A program made the position numbers and the translations under genes. A stretch of DNA of 64,000 bases from Limisalsivibrio acetivorans (lineage in GTDB: Bacteria > Chrysiogenota > Deferribacteres > Deferribacterales > Geovibrionaceae), in assembly GCF_000421105.1 (NCBI RefSeq), contig NZ_ATWF01000001.1, forward strand, positions 840,930-904,929, read 5' to 3'. The notes beneath the pieces were generated by a model. The model had not been told where the DNA came from and made no database searches. It saw nothing but the letters and a program-made list of their open reading frames with translations. Below are positions 17,337 through 27,277 of the stretch, piece by piece. How positions within the stretch are numbered: position 1 is the first letter of the stretch; each line of letters begins with the position of its first letter.

Positions 17337-19940
17337 ATGATATACGCAGACAGAATACCTCAGGACGCCTCGCCCATAGGGCACACGGCGAACTACATCA
17401 AACGGAACTCCCTCACGGGAAGGGACTGCATGTGCATTCTTCCCACAGGAAGAAACACCCGCTCACTCGCAAACAGGCTATCAAGCTCAAAAGACTCGCC
17501 GGACATATATAACATATCCGACTTTTACCGATACCTATTCAAGATACCCGCACCCCTCGTGCCGAGCGAGCTTCGAAGCTATTACCTGCGTAAAGCCGCC
17601 CAAAGACTCAAGGCGGATGAGCAAACCGCCCTCTTCAAGAAGGAGGAGCCCTCCTTCATGGACGACTTCATATCCTTCACCGGAACCGGCACCACCTTCC
17701 ACCGATTCTTCCGTGAGCTTTCCGCAGAACATATAACCCCGGAGGATCTCCGCAAAGCCTCCCTTTACACAGATTATGAGCGTGAAACCGAGCTCCTCCA
17801 CGTCCTTCTCGGGCACTACAGGGATATCCTCGGAGAGAACGGGCTTTGTGATGATATGGATATACATGAAAACCCCGTTGTCGATGAACGCTGGCTGAGC
17901 AGATACAAAAAGGCTGTCATACTCATTTCCGGCTATCTCACCAGACACGAAAACAGAACCCTTGCAGAGCTCGGAAATCAACTCGAACTGCACATTATTT
18001 TTAATTTCTCAGGCTCTAAAACATGGAACCACAAAGAAACGGAACAAGCCCTCGCCATAGAGATCCCCGAAAGGGATCAGGTACCCCTCCCCCCTGTAAC
18101 CCTATCCTCTGCGCCCACAGCTGCCGAGGAATACGAAAGGGTTATAGCGGCGGTTTACAGTTATATGGAATCGGGAACCGAACCTGAAAAGATAGCCGTA
18201 CTCCTCCCCGATGAATCGATGAAAGAGATGTATCTACAGCACGACCCCTACAACCTCTTCAACGTATCCGCCGGTATGGATGCCATATCCTTCGAGCCAC
18301 TGCAGATAGCGGAAACCATCGCCGAGGCCCTGGAGAAGTCCACAGAGAGGGGACTGCCCATCGAATCGGCGATGAAGATTATTCGCCAGCCCGCTTGCAG
18401 CAAACTTTTCGGAAGCATCGGCATTGAGCAGAGGGTTCTGAAAAGGATGGAAAACGGCGCACTCTTTGTCTCTGCAAAGGATCTGACGGCTGTCCCCGCC
18501 GTAAATGATACCATCGGGATCTATTTCGCAGAGGATGAGGCGGAGCTTTCCATGGCGGCATACATGATGATCACCTCGATTAAGGCCTTCAAAAAGATCC
18601 TCGATTCCGACAGGGAGATTCAACACGCAAATACAGTGATAACTGAGCTACAGCGGCTGAGAATCATATATTCCGCCGCTAATGACACCTTTCCTCTGTA
18701 TGTTTGCATAAGACAGATACTTACCTCCCTCTCAGGCGTTCGCTTCCACCATCCGGGGGGGCCGGTAACCGTTATGGGGCTTCTGGAATCGAGGAATATG
18801 AAGTTTGATGCGGTCATCGTACCCGGAATGAATGCAGATACTTTTCCTCCGGTCAGTGAAAAGGATCTGTACCTCAATACAGAGCTCAGGCAGAACCTTA
18901 AGCTCCCCACCTTCATGGATAGAGAACACCTTGCAATAAACTATCTGGATCAGATCCTCCAGCGGAGCAAAAGTGCACAGCTTATTTACAGGGAACAGGG
19001 GGATGCCCACTTCCCAAGCCCATATATCGAAAAGCTGAGAACATCAAGAAAGCTCGAAACGATACAAAGCCCATACGGCGGGGCTCTCCTGTTTGGCAAA
19101 AAAGGGAGAAGAGGATACGAGGATATCGACACCCTCCCCCCTGTTAAGGATATTAAAGAGAGGCTCAAACGGAAAAAGATCAGCGCAACAATGCTTCAGG
19201 ATTATCTGGATTGCACTTTCCGCTTCTGCCTTAAATATCTTTACGGACTCAGGACACCACCCGAGCCTCTGCACAAGATACCAGCGTATGAGTATGGTAA
19301 CGCTCTGCACACGCTACTTGAACATATCTTCAAAGATGATATCGACTACTCACCCGAAGAGCTTCATAAGCTTATAAAGGAGGGCTTTCTCAAAAGTATG
19401 GCAAGATTCGATGCCTACAGCGCAAGCCCAGTGGAGCAATTCAAGTCTGAGATGACCGCCGAAGGATTGGTGAGCTTTGCTCGTAATGAGGCAGAGCGAA
19501 GACGGGAGGGGTGGAGAACCATCGAGTTTGAAGAGAAATACGAGGAGGAGCTATTCGGCTTTCCCTTCAAAGGGATCATCGACCGGATAGATCAGTCGGC
19601 GGATCATACTATTATCGTTGATTACAAGTTTTCAAAGAAAGATGAGAACTCAAAGGGGTTTGACCCGGAGAACCCAAAAGAAATCCAGATGCCCCTCTAT
19701 GCACTGTTGTATGAAAAACGTCACGGTAAACTCCCCGATGGAGTTTTCTGGTATGAACTGAAGAACAAGTACAACCTTGTGAAGGCCTTTGACATGGCAG
19801 ATATTGAACTGTTCAAAGGCTTTATAGAAACAGTAATCGGACGTATGACAGATGCACAGCAGGAGTTTACCAAAACAGAAAAAACAAGCCGTTGTCAGTA
19901 TTGCGACTACGCAGACATCTGCGCAAGGAGCAGAAATTGA
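17337..19940 (+). CDS. addB: AddB-like exonuclease/helicase-related subunit with Fe-S nuclease domain
   Basis: An 867-residue partner of the following helicase. The N-terminal two thirds look like a degenerate UvrD-type helicase. The C-terminal third is a PD-(D/E)XK nuclease: ALHTLLEH, GIIDRIDQ, IVDYKFSKK with the catalytic Asp-x-Lys, and a Gln-Tyr motif. The four Cys of the AddB iron-sulfur staple are present: one in DCTFRFC and three in CQYCDYADIC (CX2CX5C). Together with AddA it would process double-strand breaks for recombination. The TTG-started addA gene overlaps its stop by four bases. Confidence 0.85.
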   Translation: MIYADRIPQDASPIGHTANYIKRNSLTGRDCMCILPTGRNTRSLANRLSSSKDSPDIYNISDFYRYLFKIPAPLVPSELRSYYLRKAAQRLKADEQTALFKKEEPSFMDDFISFTGTGTTFHRFFRELSAEHITPEDLRKASLYTDYERETELLHVLLGHYRDILGENGLCDDMDIHENPVVDERWLSRYKKAVILISGYLTRHENRTLAELGNQLELHIIFNFSGSKTWNHKETEQALAIEIPERDQVPLPPVTLSSAPTAAEEYERVIAAVYSYMESGTEPEKIAVLLPDESMKEMYLQHDPYNLFNVSAGMDAISFEPLQIAETIAEALEKSTERGLPIESAMKIIRQPACSKLFGSIGIEQRVLKRMENGALFVSAKDLTAVPAVNDTIGIYFAEDEAELSMAAYMMITSIKAFKKILDSDREIQHANTVITELQRLRIIYSAANDTFPLYVCIRQILTSLSGVRFHHPGGPVTVMGLLESRNMKFDAVIVPGMNADTFPPVSEKDLYLNTELRQNLKLPTFMDREHLAINYLDQILQRSKSAQLIYREQGDAHFPSPYIEKLRTSRKLETIQSPYGGALLFGKKGRRGYEDIDTLPPVKDIKERLKRKKISATMLQDYLDCTFRFCLKYLYGLRTPPEPLHKIPAYEYGNALHTLLEHIFKDDIDYSPEELHKLIKEGFLKSMARFDAYSASPVEQFKSEMTAEGLVSFARNEAERRREGWRTIEFEEKYEEELFGFPFKGIIDRIDQSADHTIIVDYKFSKKDENSKGFDPENPKEIQMPLYALLYEKRHGKLPDGVFWYELKNKYNLVKAFDMADIELFKGFIETVIGRMTDAQQEFTKTEKTSRCQYCDYADICARSRN

Positions 19941-22891
19941 AAGCATTAAGAACAGATAAAAACATTGCCCTCGTTGCCTCTGCGGGAACGGGGAAGACAT
20001 ACAACCTTGCCTTGAGGGTTATAAACCTTCTAATGAACGGGGCGAGACCCCACGAACTTCTATGTATAACCTTCACAAACAAGGCAACGAATGAGATGAG
20101 GGAGAGGATCCTGCGCAATATTGATGATATTATCAACTGCTCATCTGTGGACATGATCAGTGAAGGCAAGGTGCTCATGGAGCTAAACTCACTGGATTCT
20201 GAAGCATTAAAGGCCAAGCTTTCCGGTGTCCGTGATGATGTGCTCGAAAACTTTTCTTCATTGCGGATAAAGACGGTCGATTCCTTCGTTAACCTAATCC
20301 TCACGCTCTTCCCCTTCGAAGCGGATATACGCCCCGGCTATACCGTTACAACTGATCAGGAGCTTGATGAGTTGCGGGAGGAGGCCTTTTTCGAAACGTT
20401 CCAGGTTTTCCGTGAGGAGAACAGAAACGTCCTAGAGAGTGCGTCTGTCGGTTTGGATATGAATGTTTCAAGCTTCCCTGAGACTCTGCATACTCTGGTG
20501 AAGAAGCTGGAATCAAGCTCCACCTCCTCCAGGGCCCTGCTCGCAAAGTATTATGCAGAACCAGGTGAGCTTGCGGCCATCTGCGAGAATGCGGGTCACG
20601 TTGCAGGAACCGCTGTGGAGCATGTTAAATCCTTCGGCACAATAATGAAGAAGGAAACCCTCAACAAAAACCAGCAGAAACAGATAGACAAATTCTGCCG
20701 TCTATACTCCATAAATGAAGTGGTTAAGATCCAGTTTTTTCTGAACGGAGATATCCAAAGCGGGTATTATAAAAAGTTCGTATTCGATGATGCACACATG
20801 TACATGTATGATAGCATTCATAGCAGCATAACACGTTTCCTTGAACTCAGGAACGAGATAATGACCAAGCTTGCCGTGAATTTCTTCGGCAAATACAAAG
20901 AGCGGCTAGAGTCAAAGAAGAAGGAAGCAAACACTCTCTCCTTCACCGATATAACAGATAAGGCCTACGAACTCCTTGTGGAAGGCTCCCTTGGTGGTGA
21001 TAAGGACTATCTCTATTTCCGTCTGGACGGCAGGATCCGTCATATACTTATCGATGAGTTTCAGGATACCAGCCTCGCCCAATGGAAGATTCTGGAACCG
21101 CTCGCCTCAGAGGCAATGGCGGGTATAGGCCAAAAGGACGAATCAGGCTCATTCTTCTTCGTTGGCGACCCGAAACAGACCCTTTACCGTTTTCGGGGAG
21201 GTGAGCCGGGTCTTTTTGATAGGATAACCGATTCCTTCCCAGATAAGATCGAACGGCAGGAGCTGGATGTAAACTACCGGAGCAGCAGAGCCGTTATGAC
21301 TGCGGTAAACGAACTCTTTTCGAGTATCAACGATTTCAGCTATACTATCCAGAGCTCCCATCGTGAGAACGAAGGATATGTTGAAATCACTGAGAGGGAT
21401 AAGGATTCAGACATAACAGAATACTGCATAGACAAATGCCACGAACTCATAGAGGCGGGCTACTCCCATGGCGACATAGCAATTTTGGTGGGGGATAATA
21501 AGAAAGCAGCTACAATAACAAACGAACTTAAGCAGGCTGGTATACAGGCAAGAAGTGAATCGAGTGCGACCCTTGACAAGAGTCCGGTTTCCCTCGTTCT
21601 AAGGGCGGCACTCTCCTATCTAAGCAAAAGAGATCCATTCAGCCTTTATGAATACCTCATGCTTCCACCCGCAGAATGTATGAGTGATCAGGTGTCCAAT
21701 CCCGCATATGTAAAGAACACAGTGTCTATGTTTGATTCTTTATCCGAGGAGCTGGAAACAAAAGCGGGGTTGTCTGTAATAACCTGCATAGTAGAAGCCC
21801 TCAACCTTGCCGACAGATTCGACAACGACCCAAACCTTCTGAAGATTATAGACATTGCGGCATCCTTAGAGCCATACAGAAACCTCGATATTATTGCAGA
21901 ACGCCTTGAAAAACTCTGCGCGGTTGAGAAGCTTGTGAGCAGTTCTCAGAATGAGGCAGTAACACTAATGACAATACACAAATCCAAGGGACTGCAGTTC
22001 CCTGTGGTATTGCTTCCTGAACTGAACATTGGCATGAGGCCGGATTCTAGAAAATCCAAGCTTTTCTTCGGATCAGATGATGGAACTTCCGTTCCCGACA
22101 AGGTTTTTATAATGCAGAGCAGGGAACACAACGAACTCATGGGAAATGATTATCTGGAGGCTTTTGGCCACGAAGAGAAAGGCTACTACAGAGACAAGCT
22201 TAACCAGCTTTATGTGGCTATGACAAGGGCTGAGGATGAGCTTTACATATCACTCAGCGAGGGTGATAAAAAGGACAACTTGGAATCAATTATCAAAGAG
22301 AAGCTTGGAGGAGACTATATCTGCGGCGTTAAAGGAGCTCCGGACAAGAGCCGAATGGCTGTCAAGCCCTCCTCCAAAACAGTGGAACAACCTATCCCCT
22401 TGGCAGAGCCGGAGGAGGAGGTAACAGAATCCATTGACGACCTCCATGGTGAAACCTTCGGAAACGCCCTGCATGAAGCTTTGCAGAAGATGACAACCTT
22501 CACTCCAGACGAGATCGATGAGATTAAAGACTTCATTCTGCGCAGATTCTATCCTGTCTTAAAAGCCGAGGACACGGCAAGGATAGCGGATTACCTCGAT
22601 ATTATCATCAATGATCACTTGTTCACTTTATTAATTAATAGCTCTGAGATCTTTCAGGAAAGGGGTTTTATGCATGGCGGAAAGTATCGTGTTATAGACT
22701 TCTATGCTGTTAAGGATGATAGAATAATCTGTATTGATTTCAAAACCGGCGAGATAGACGAACAGAAACTTCAACTTTATTCCGAACAGCTTAAAGAGTA
22801 TGCAGTAATACTTGGGGATGTTTATAACCTTCCCGTAGAGACAAGTATTGCCTCCTTCTCCGGCGGCGAAATTAACTGGATAGAAGTATAA
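19937..22891 (+). CDS. addA: AddA-like UvrD/RecB-type helicase-nuclease
   Basis: About 984 residues. The TTG at 19937 is preferred: AAGGAG sits seven bases upstream and the start overlaps the addB stop by four bases. Walker A is ASAGTGKTYNLA at the N-terminus, Walker B is LIDEFQDTS, and the GDPKQTLYRFRG, VNYRSS, TIHKSKGLQFPVV and YVAMTRAEDELY motifs are those of superfamily 1A helicases. The C-terminal nuclease shows GNALHEAL, VIDFYAV and CIDFKTGEID. It unwinds and degrades broken DNA ends with the addB product. The gene ends one base into the radical SAM start. Confidence 0.9.
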   Translation: MKALRTDKNIALVASAGTGKTYNLALRVINLLMNGARPHELLCITFTNKATNEMRERILRNIDDIINCSSVDMISEGKVLMELNSLDSEALKAKLSGVRDDVLENFSSLRIKTVDSFVNLILTLFPFEADIRPGYTVTTDQELDELREEAFFETFQVFREENRNVLESASVGLDMNVSSFPETLHTLVKKLESSSTSSRALLAKYYAEPGELAAICENAGHVAGTAVEHVKSFGTIMKKETLNKNQQKQIDKFCRLYSINEVVKIQFFLNGDIQSGYYKKFVFDDAHMYMYDSIHSSITRFLELRNEIMTKLAVNFFGKYKERLESKKKEANTLSFTDITDKAYELLVEGSLGGDKDYLYFRLDGRIRHILIDEFQDTSLAQWKILEPLASEAMAGIGQKDESGSFFFVGDPKQTLYRFRGGEPGLFDRITDSFPDKIERQELDVNYRSSRAVMTAVNELFSSINDFSYTIQSSHRENEGYVEITERDKDSDITEYCIDKCHELIEAGYSHGDIAILVGDNKKAATITNELKQAGIQARSESSATLDKSPVSLVLRAALSYLSKRDPFSLYEYLMLPPAECMSDQVSNPAYVKNTVSMFDSLSEELETKAGLSVITCIVEALNLADRFDNDPNLLKIIDIAASLEPYRNLDIIAERLEKLCAVEKLVSSSQNEAVTLMTIHKSKGLQFPVVLLPELNIGMRPDSRKSKLFFGSDDGTSVPDKVFIMQSREHNELMGNDYLEAFGHEEKGYYRDKLNQLYVAMTRAEDELYISLSEGDKKDNLESIIKEKLGGDYICGVKGAPDKSRMAVKPSSKTVEQPIPLAEPEEEVTESIDDLHGETFGNALHEALQKMTTFTPDEIDEIKDFILRRFYPVLKAEDTARIADYLDIIINDHLFTLLINSSEIFQERGFMHGGKYRVIDFYAVKDDRIICIDFKTGEIDEQKLQLYSEQLKEYAVILGDVYNLPVETSIASFSGGEINWIEV

Positions 22892-23994
22892 TGTTTGAGC
22901 AGGGTCCGATCCGTCCTCCTAGTGAAGCGGAGAGCCTCTTTATACGTGTTGTTCGCAACTGTCCATGGAATGCCTGTGCGTTCTGCCCGGTTTATAAGGG
23001 TGAGAAGTTCTCAAGACGCTCTTTTGCTGATATCAAATCGGACATTGACAATGTTAATAGAATGCTCCCAGCCGCCGCAGTTGCCCATGAAGAAGGAAGC
23101 CTCAGGGCCACCTTGAAGACTCTTAAGGAAGCGGATAAGCATCCGTTTTATGCCGCATGCAACTGGCTCTCTGGAGGTATGAAAAGCGTATTCCTACAGG
23201 ATGCTGACAGCCTGAACGCAAACCCTGAATTGCTGGAAGACGTTCTACGGTATCTAAAGGAAACCTTTGAGACTATCGAACGGATAACTGCATACGCAAG
23301 AAGCCGAAGTGCGGCGAAGTCTAAACATATGAAATCCTTCGCCGATGCGGGACTGAACCGTATCCATATCGGCATGGAAACAGGATCAGATAAAATACTT
23401 GCACATATGAACAAGGGCTGCAATAAACAGCATCATATAAACGGAGTTGGAAACGCAAAGGATGCCGGAATGCAGGTATCCCTTTATTGGATGCCTGGCC
23501 TTGGCGGACTCAAAGACAGTATGGAGAATGCCGCAGAGTCGGCAGACGTTATTAACAAATCCACCCCGGATTTTGTCAGACTTCGCACTGCGGCAGTACC
23601 TCCAGACACACCTCTGGAGGAGATGGCGAAGGGTGGGGAATATACACGCCCTTCGGATGAGGCAATAGTCAGAGAGATAAGAAAATTCATCGAGGAATGC
23701 AGATCATACTTCATTCTCAAGAGTGATCATATATTAAACCTACTCCCTGAAATAGAGGGAACCATGCCCGATGATAAGCAAGATATCCTCGAATCCATAG
23801 ATCGATTTCTCAACGCACCCGAGGATCTGAGGCAAACCTACATTATTGCCCGCAGACTCGGCATCGTTTCAGGCTTCGCTTCAATGAAGGATCCTCTCAT
23901 CCACCAGAATGCGAAACAAAGCGCACAGCAGGCTCTATCCCAATACCCGGATTTTGACTCCCTCTCTCGGGAACTGGTGAAACGGTTTATATAG
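22891..23994 (+). CDS. Radical SAM protein with CX4CX2C cluster motif
   Basis: A 367-residue protein. The cluster ligands are Cys24, Cys29 and Cys32 in NCPWNACAFC. This CX4CX2C spacing differs from the usual CX3CX2C and is typical of a poorly characterised COG1032-type group. Downstream are IHIGMETGSDKIL and YWMPGLGG, which fit the SAM-binding barrel. The ATG shares its A with the addA stop (TAA), so it is translated with the recombination genes. The substrate is unknown. No B12-binding or TRAM domain is seen. Confidence 0.8.
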   Translation: MFEQGPIRPPSEAESLFIRVVRNCPWNACAFCPVYKGEKFSRRSFADIKSDIDNVNRMLPAAAVAHEEGSLRATLKTLKEADKHPFYAACNWLSGGMKSVFLQDADSLNANPELLEDVLRYLKETFETIERITAYARSRSAAKSKHMKSFADAGLNRIHIGMETGSDKILAHMNKGCNKQHHINGVGNAKDAGMQVSLYWMPGLGGLKDSMENAAESADVINKSTPDFVRLRTAAVPPDTPLEEMAKGGEYTRPSDEAIVREIRKFIEECRSYFILKSDHILNLLPEIEGTMPDDKQDILESIDRFLNAPEDLRQTYIIARRLGIVSGFASMKDPLIHQNAKQSAQQALSQYPDFDSLSRELVKRFI

Positions 23995-23997
23995 AAT

Positions 23998-24225
23998 TTA
24001 TCCTTTCGGAGGATAAGGGTCATTCCCGTGGCTGTCGGAACGCTGGATTTTACCGTCTTTACCATGTACCTGAAGTTCAGTTCCCTGGTTTTTGCTGATT
24101 TCACGGCCAAGATTCTCTGCTTCTTTCTTTGTATCAGTAACATGACTCGGTCTTTCATCACCATCACGCTTAACTTGCCAACCTCCAGGATGCTTCATTA
24201 CTCTGTGAGTATCTCTTTTTGGCAT
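23998..24225 (-). CDS. DUF2188 small protein
   Basis: A 75-residue basic, hydrophilic protein matching the DUF2188 pattern: a VMKHPGGWQVKRDG strand pair, a short helix with KKEAENLGREISKNQGTEL, then VHGKDGKIQRSDSHGNDPYPP. The function is unknown; such proteins are often encoded near stress or mobile genes. The ribosome site AAAGGTGG is good. Its stop lies three bases from the convergent radical SAM stop. Confidence 0.8.
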   Translation of the reverse strand: MPKRDTHRVMKHPGGWQVKRDGDERPSHVTDTKKEAENLGREISKNQGTELQVHGKDGKIQRSDSHGNDPYPPKG

Positions 24226-24464
24226 TTTTCACCACCTTTATTCATTTTATGTATATATTAATCACTTATCATGACATTTCAAATACTTTTTGAATGTTGA
24301 CTTTATCCCGTATGAACTGTAATTATTACTCGAATAATTAATGGGAGTTTTTTTGAAACTTACTACTCAACCTAAAAAGGTGATTGCGTCCGGCCGGTAA
24401 TGCGCATTTCAGGCGTGTTATCGGTTTAATATTCGTTCACTAAGAATATTTTACGGAGGCAATA

Positions 24465-25465
24465 ATGAATTACGATCTTCAACAGGGGCGAATATCCTTC
24501 GCTTCCCACGGCAAATACACTGTAATATGCGGCAGTGAGGAATACCTTGCTGTCCTGCGTGGAAAACACATCTATACCAGCGCATAACCCCTGCTGTCGG
24601 GGATTTTGTACGCTTCACACCCAACCAGCACGGCGAAAGTATAATCGATGAGATCCTGCCCAGAAACAGCTGGATCAAACGTAAGTCCGCCGGGCGAACA
24701 TCCGATGAGAATGTGCTTGCCGCAAACGTGGACTTCATGCTCATCGTAACGCCGGTAGACAAAACGTTCAGCATACGCAGGATCGAACGATTTCTCGTAT
24801 TAGCCGAATCTGGCAGAGTACGTCCTGTGATAGTAATCACAAAGTCCGACATCTGCGATCCGGTGGATATGGCCGTAAACATCGGCAGTATCGAAGAGAT
24901 AACCGATGCTGAGGTCATCGAAACCAGCTCGGTCAGCGGGCTTGGCATAGACAGGCTGCAATCTATGATGACGGCCGGAAAGACATTCTGCGCCGTCGGC
25001 ACTTCCGGTGCGGGCAAGTCCACCCTGCTCAACCGGATTGCCGGTTCAGGCGTCGCCGCCACCTCAGACATCCGCTCCAAGGACAACAAAGGGCGCCACA
25101 CCACCACAGGGAGGCACATGTACCGGCTCGAAGAGGGAGCATGGTTCATCGACACACCCGGCCTTCGAGAGGTCGGCATAACCGATGATACAGAGGCAGT
25201 GGAGGACACCTTTCAGGAGATAAAGGCCCTCGCCCCCCAATGCTTCTTCGCAGACTGCACCCATAGCCACGAACCATTATGCGCCGTTCTGGAGGCTGTG
25301 AGCGATGGACGGATTAAACCTGAGCGTTACGAAAGCTATATGAGACTGCGCAGGGAGAGCGAAAACCACGCACTGCGCACCCAGCACAGGTTAGAGAAGA
25401 AGCGACAGGATAAGAACCTCAGCAAGCGTGTTAAGGCGGCGGGCAAACGCAAGAAACGATTCTGA
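24465..25465 (+). pseudogene. rsgA: Ribosome small-subunit GTPase RsgA gene interrupted by a frameshift
   Basis: The ATG at 24465 (GGAGG upstream) opens a frame that matches the RsgA OB-fold start (GRISFASHGKYTVICG) but stops at TAA 24585-24587 after 40 codons. The homologous sequence resumes in another frame just before this point (RITPAVGDFV, from about 24581) and runs to 25465. The second part has the circularly permuted GTPase motifs: G4 (TKSD), G1 (GTSGAGKSTLLN) and G3 (DTPGLREVG). The zinc-binding tail (CFFADCTHSHEPLC) follows. One missing base near 24575-24584 would restore a protein of about 333 residues, the normal RsgA length. This could be a sequencing error, a real null allele, or less likely a recoding site. 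RsgA helps 30S maturation. Confidence 0.85.
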
Positions 25466-25477
25466 AAAATTCATAAA

Positions 25478-25497
25478 AAGCCCCCGAAAGGGGGCTT
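25478..25497 (+). terminator. Hairpin terminator after rsgA
   Basis: AAGCCCCC, a GAAA tetraloop and GGGGGCTT start 13 bases after the stop. The stem is strong but only two T follow, so termination may be partial. Confidence 0.6.
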
Positions 25498-25602
25498 CCT
25501 CGATTAATAACAGAATTGCATGCCCGACTATTCGATTTCTCTAACACATTTTACACACTTGGCATATATTAGGGATTCATATCAAATAATAAGGATTTGC
25601 CG

Positions 25603-26727
25603 ATGCACTTCGCCCTGTTCACGTTCCTGATTCTGTTCTCATACGTATATATCAGCCTCGTGCTGTTCATGCCCTACAGCGTGCTCACAAAGGCGTTCTC
25701 CGGCGTACTCATTATTCTTATATGCCTGAAATTCATTATATACGAGAAGATTGGCGGTTTCTTCATCGCACCGGATTTCCCTTCAACCCTGATACTGCTG
25801 ATGGAGATAATGTATTCGACTGTGGTTATCATGCTCTTCCTGCTCGTAGTAAAGGATATTTACCTTATTACAGCCTGGGGTGCAAAATATATGGGGCTTT
25901 CGAACCTGCCTGCTGTGAGCCCTGTTGTACGTAATAATGTTATCGCCGGGGCGGCGTTTCTTCTCGCCCTGTTAGGCACTTATAATTCGATGAAGGTTCC
26001 GGATGTTAAGACTGTGGAGGTAAAGATCAAAAACCTTCCGGCGGAACTTGACGGCCTGAGCATCGTTCAACTCACAGACATTCATATCGGCCCCCTCCTT
26101 AAAAAGGATTGGCTCGAGAAGGTTGTTGATAAAACAAACGCCCTTGAGCCAGATATTATCGCCGTTACGGGTGATATTATAGACGGAAGCCCCGATGAGC
26201 TGGCAGAGGATATCGCACCGCTAAAGGATCTGCGGGCGAAGTACGGAGTCTACGGTGTTCACGGGAACCACGAATATTACTTCGATGACACTGTCTGGGG
26301 TCCGGTATTCGAAGGTTTCGGGATCAAAATGCTGGAAAACGAGCATGAGGTTGTGCCGGTTGAGGGTACGGAGATCGTGTTAGCCGGAGTCAACGACAGG
26401 AAGGCATCAAGGTACAACCGCCCTGCCCCGGATATTGAGAAGGCGCTGAAAGGCTCACCGGAGGTTCCAAGAATTCTTCTTGCCCACAGACCAGAATTCT
26501 ATTCAGATAAGGTAGATTTGCAACTCTCCGGCCACACCCACGGCGGCCACCTTTTCTTCATGAAGCCCCTCGTTGGGCATTTCAACGGAAACCTCGTAGG
26601 CGGCCTGTACAGAACCGGCGATACCGCACAGCTTTACCTAAGCGCCGGCACAGGCATTTGGGCAGGCTTCTCCTGCCGCCTCGGAGTAGACTCAGAGATA
26701 ACGAGGATTCTCCTCAGGGGTGAGTGA
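25603..26727 (+). CDS. Membrane-anchored metallophosphoesterase
   Basis: About 374 residues from the ATG at 25603 (AAGGA seven bases upstream; a TTG two codons earlier is less likely). The first 125 residues contain four hydrophobic helices. The rest is a calcineurin-like phosphoesterase with the full metal-site set: LTDIHIG, GDIIDG, HGNHEYY, and GHTHGGH near the C-terminus. It resembles the YkuE/YaeI type, implicated in cell-envelope phospholipid or lipid A precursor chemistry. The exact substrate is unknown. No partner gene is adjacent. Confidence 0.85.
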   Translation: MHFALFTFLILFSYVYISLVLFMPYSVLTKAFSGVLIILICLKFIIYEKIGGFFIAPDFPSTLILLMEIMYSTVVIMLFLLVVKDIYLITAWGAKYMGLSNLPAVSPVVRNNVIAGAAFLLALLGTYNSMKVPDVKTVEVKIKNLPAELDGLSIVQLTDIHIGPLLKKDWLEKVVDKTNALEPDIIAVTGDIIDGSPDELAEDIAPLKDLRAKYGVYGVHGNHEYYFDDTVWGPVFEGFGIKMLENEHEVVPVEGTEIVLAGVNDRKASRYNRPAPDIEKALKGSPEVPRILLAHRPEFYSDKVDLQLSGHTHGGHLFFMKPLVGHFNGNLVGGLYRTGDTAQLYLSAGTGIWAGFSCRLGVDSEITRILLRGE

Positions 26728-26834
26728 ATATAACTGCCTATCACTTATGTTTTGATCATATGTACACCTGATATCTAACCACCTATTATCCGCTTAAGCT
26801 CCCATTCTAGGCCTAAATCACTTGCTACTGTCTC

Positions 26835-26868
26835 ATATTAGACTATATTCTTATTATGGTCTACATAT
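26835..26868. promoter_or_regulatory. Imperfect inverted repeat upstream of the toxin-antitoxin pair, possible operator
   Basis: ATATTAGACTATA (26835-26847) and TATGGTCTACATAT (26855-26868) are near-complementary arms around a TATTAT -10-like hexamer at 26852-26857, 11 bases before the antitoxin ATG. This is the layout expected for autorepression by a Xre-type antitoxin. Confidence 0.45.
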
Positions 26869-26878
26869 GGAGGACGCT

Positions 26879-27277
26879 ATGGCTAGAGCGAATGACGCTA
26901 ACCAGGATACTGTCACCAACAAGGAGATGGCATCTGCCGGTTTCAAAGCATTTCTGAATATAACAGATAAATGGGGGCTAACCGTAGAACAGCAGAGAAC
27001 ACTGCTCGGGGGTATACCCATATCTACCTTTCATAATTGGAAAAAACAGGATAAACTAAATCTGGATAAGGATAAACTTGAACGTATATCATACATACTG
27101 GGGATCCACAAAAGCCTTCGAATACTCCATAGGGGAGATTCCGTGTACAACGTCATTAAAAGAAATATCCAGAACGACTTCTTTAACGGAGAAAGCCCCC
27201 TTGATGTAATGCTTGGCGGGCGTGTTATGGATCTCTATCATGTAAGAAGGTTCTTTGATGGTCAACGAGGATGGTAG
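26879..27277 (+). CDS. Xre/MbcA/ParS-type antitoxin
   Basis: About 132 residues from the ATG at 26879, with GGAGG six bases upstream; the frame is open further upstream but that gives a worse start. An N-terminal helix-turn-helix-like region (LTVEQQRTLLGGIPISTFHNWKKQ) is followed by the toxin-binding domain of the MbcA/ParS family (DUF2384), ending LDVMLGGRVMDLYHVRRFFDG. It should neutralise the next gene's product and repress the operon. The toxin start overlaps its stop by seven bases. Confidence 0.85.
   Translation: MARANDANQDTVTNKEMASAGFKAFLNITDKWGLTVEQQRTLLGGIPISTFHNWKKQDKLNLDKDKLERISYILGIHKSLRILHRGDSVYNVIKRNIQNDFFNGESPLDVMLGGRVMDLYHVRRFFDGQRGW

Noticed and set aside
24560-24590. Programmed -1 frameshift in rsgA
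   Set aside because: No standard X-XXY-YYZ heptamer is in frame and RsgA is not known to use recoding; a missing base is simpler.
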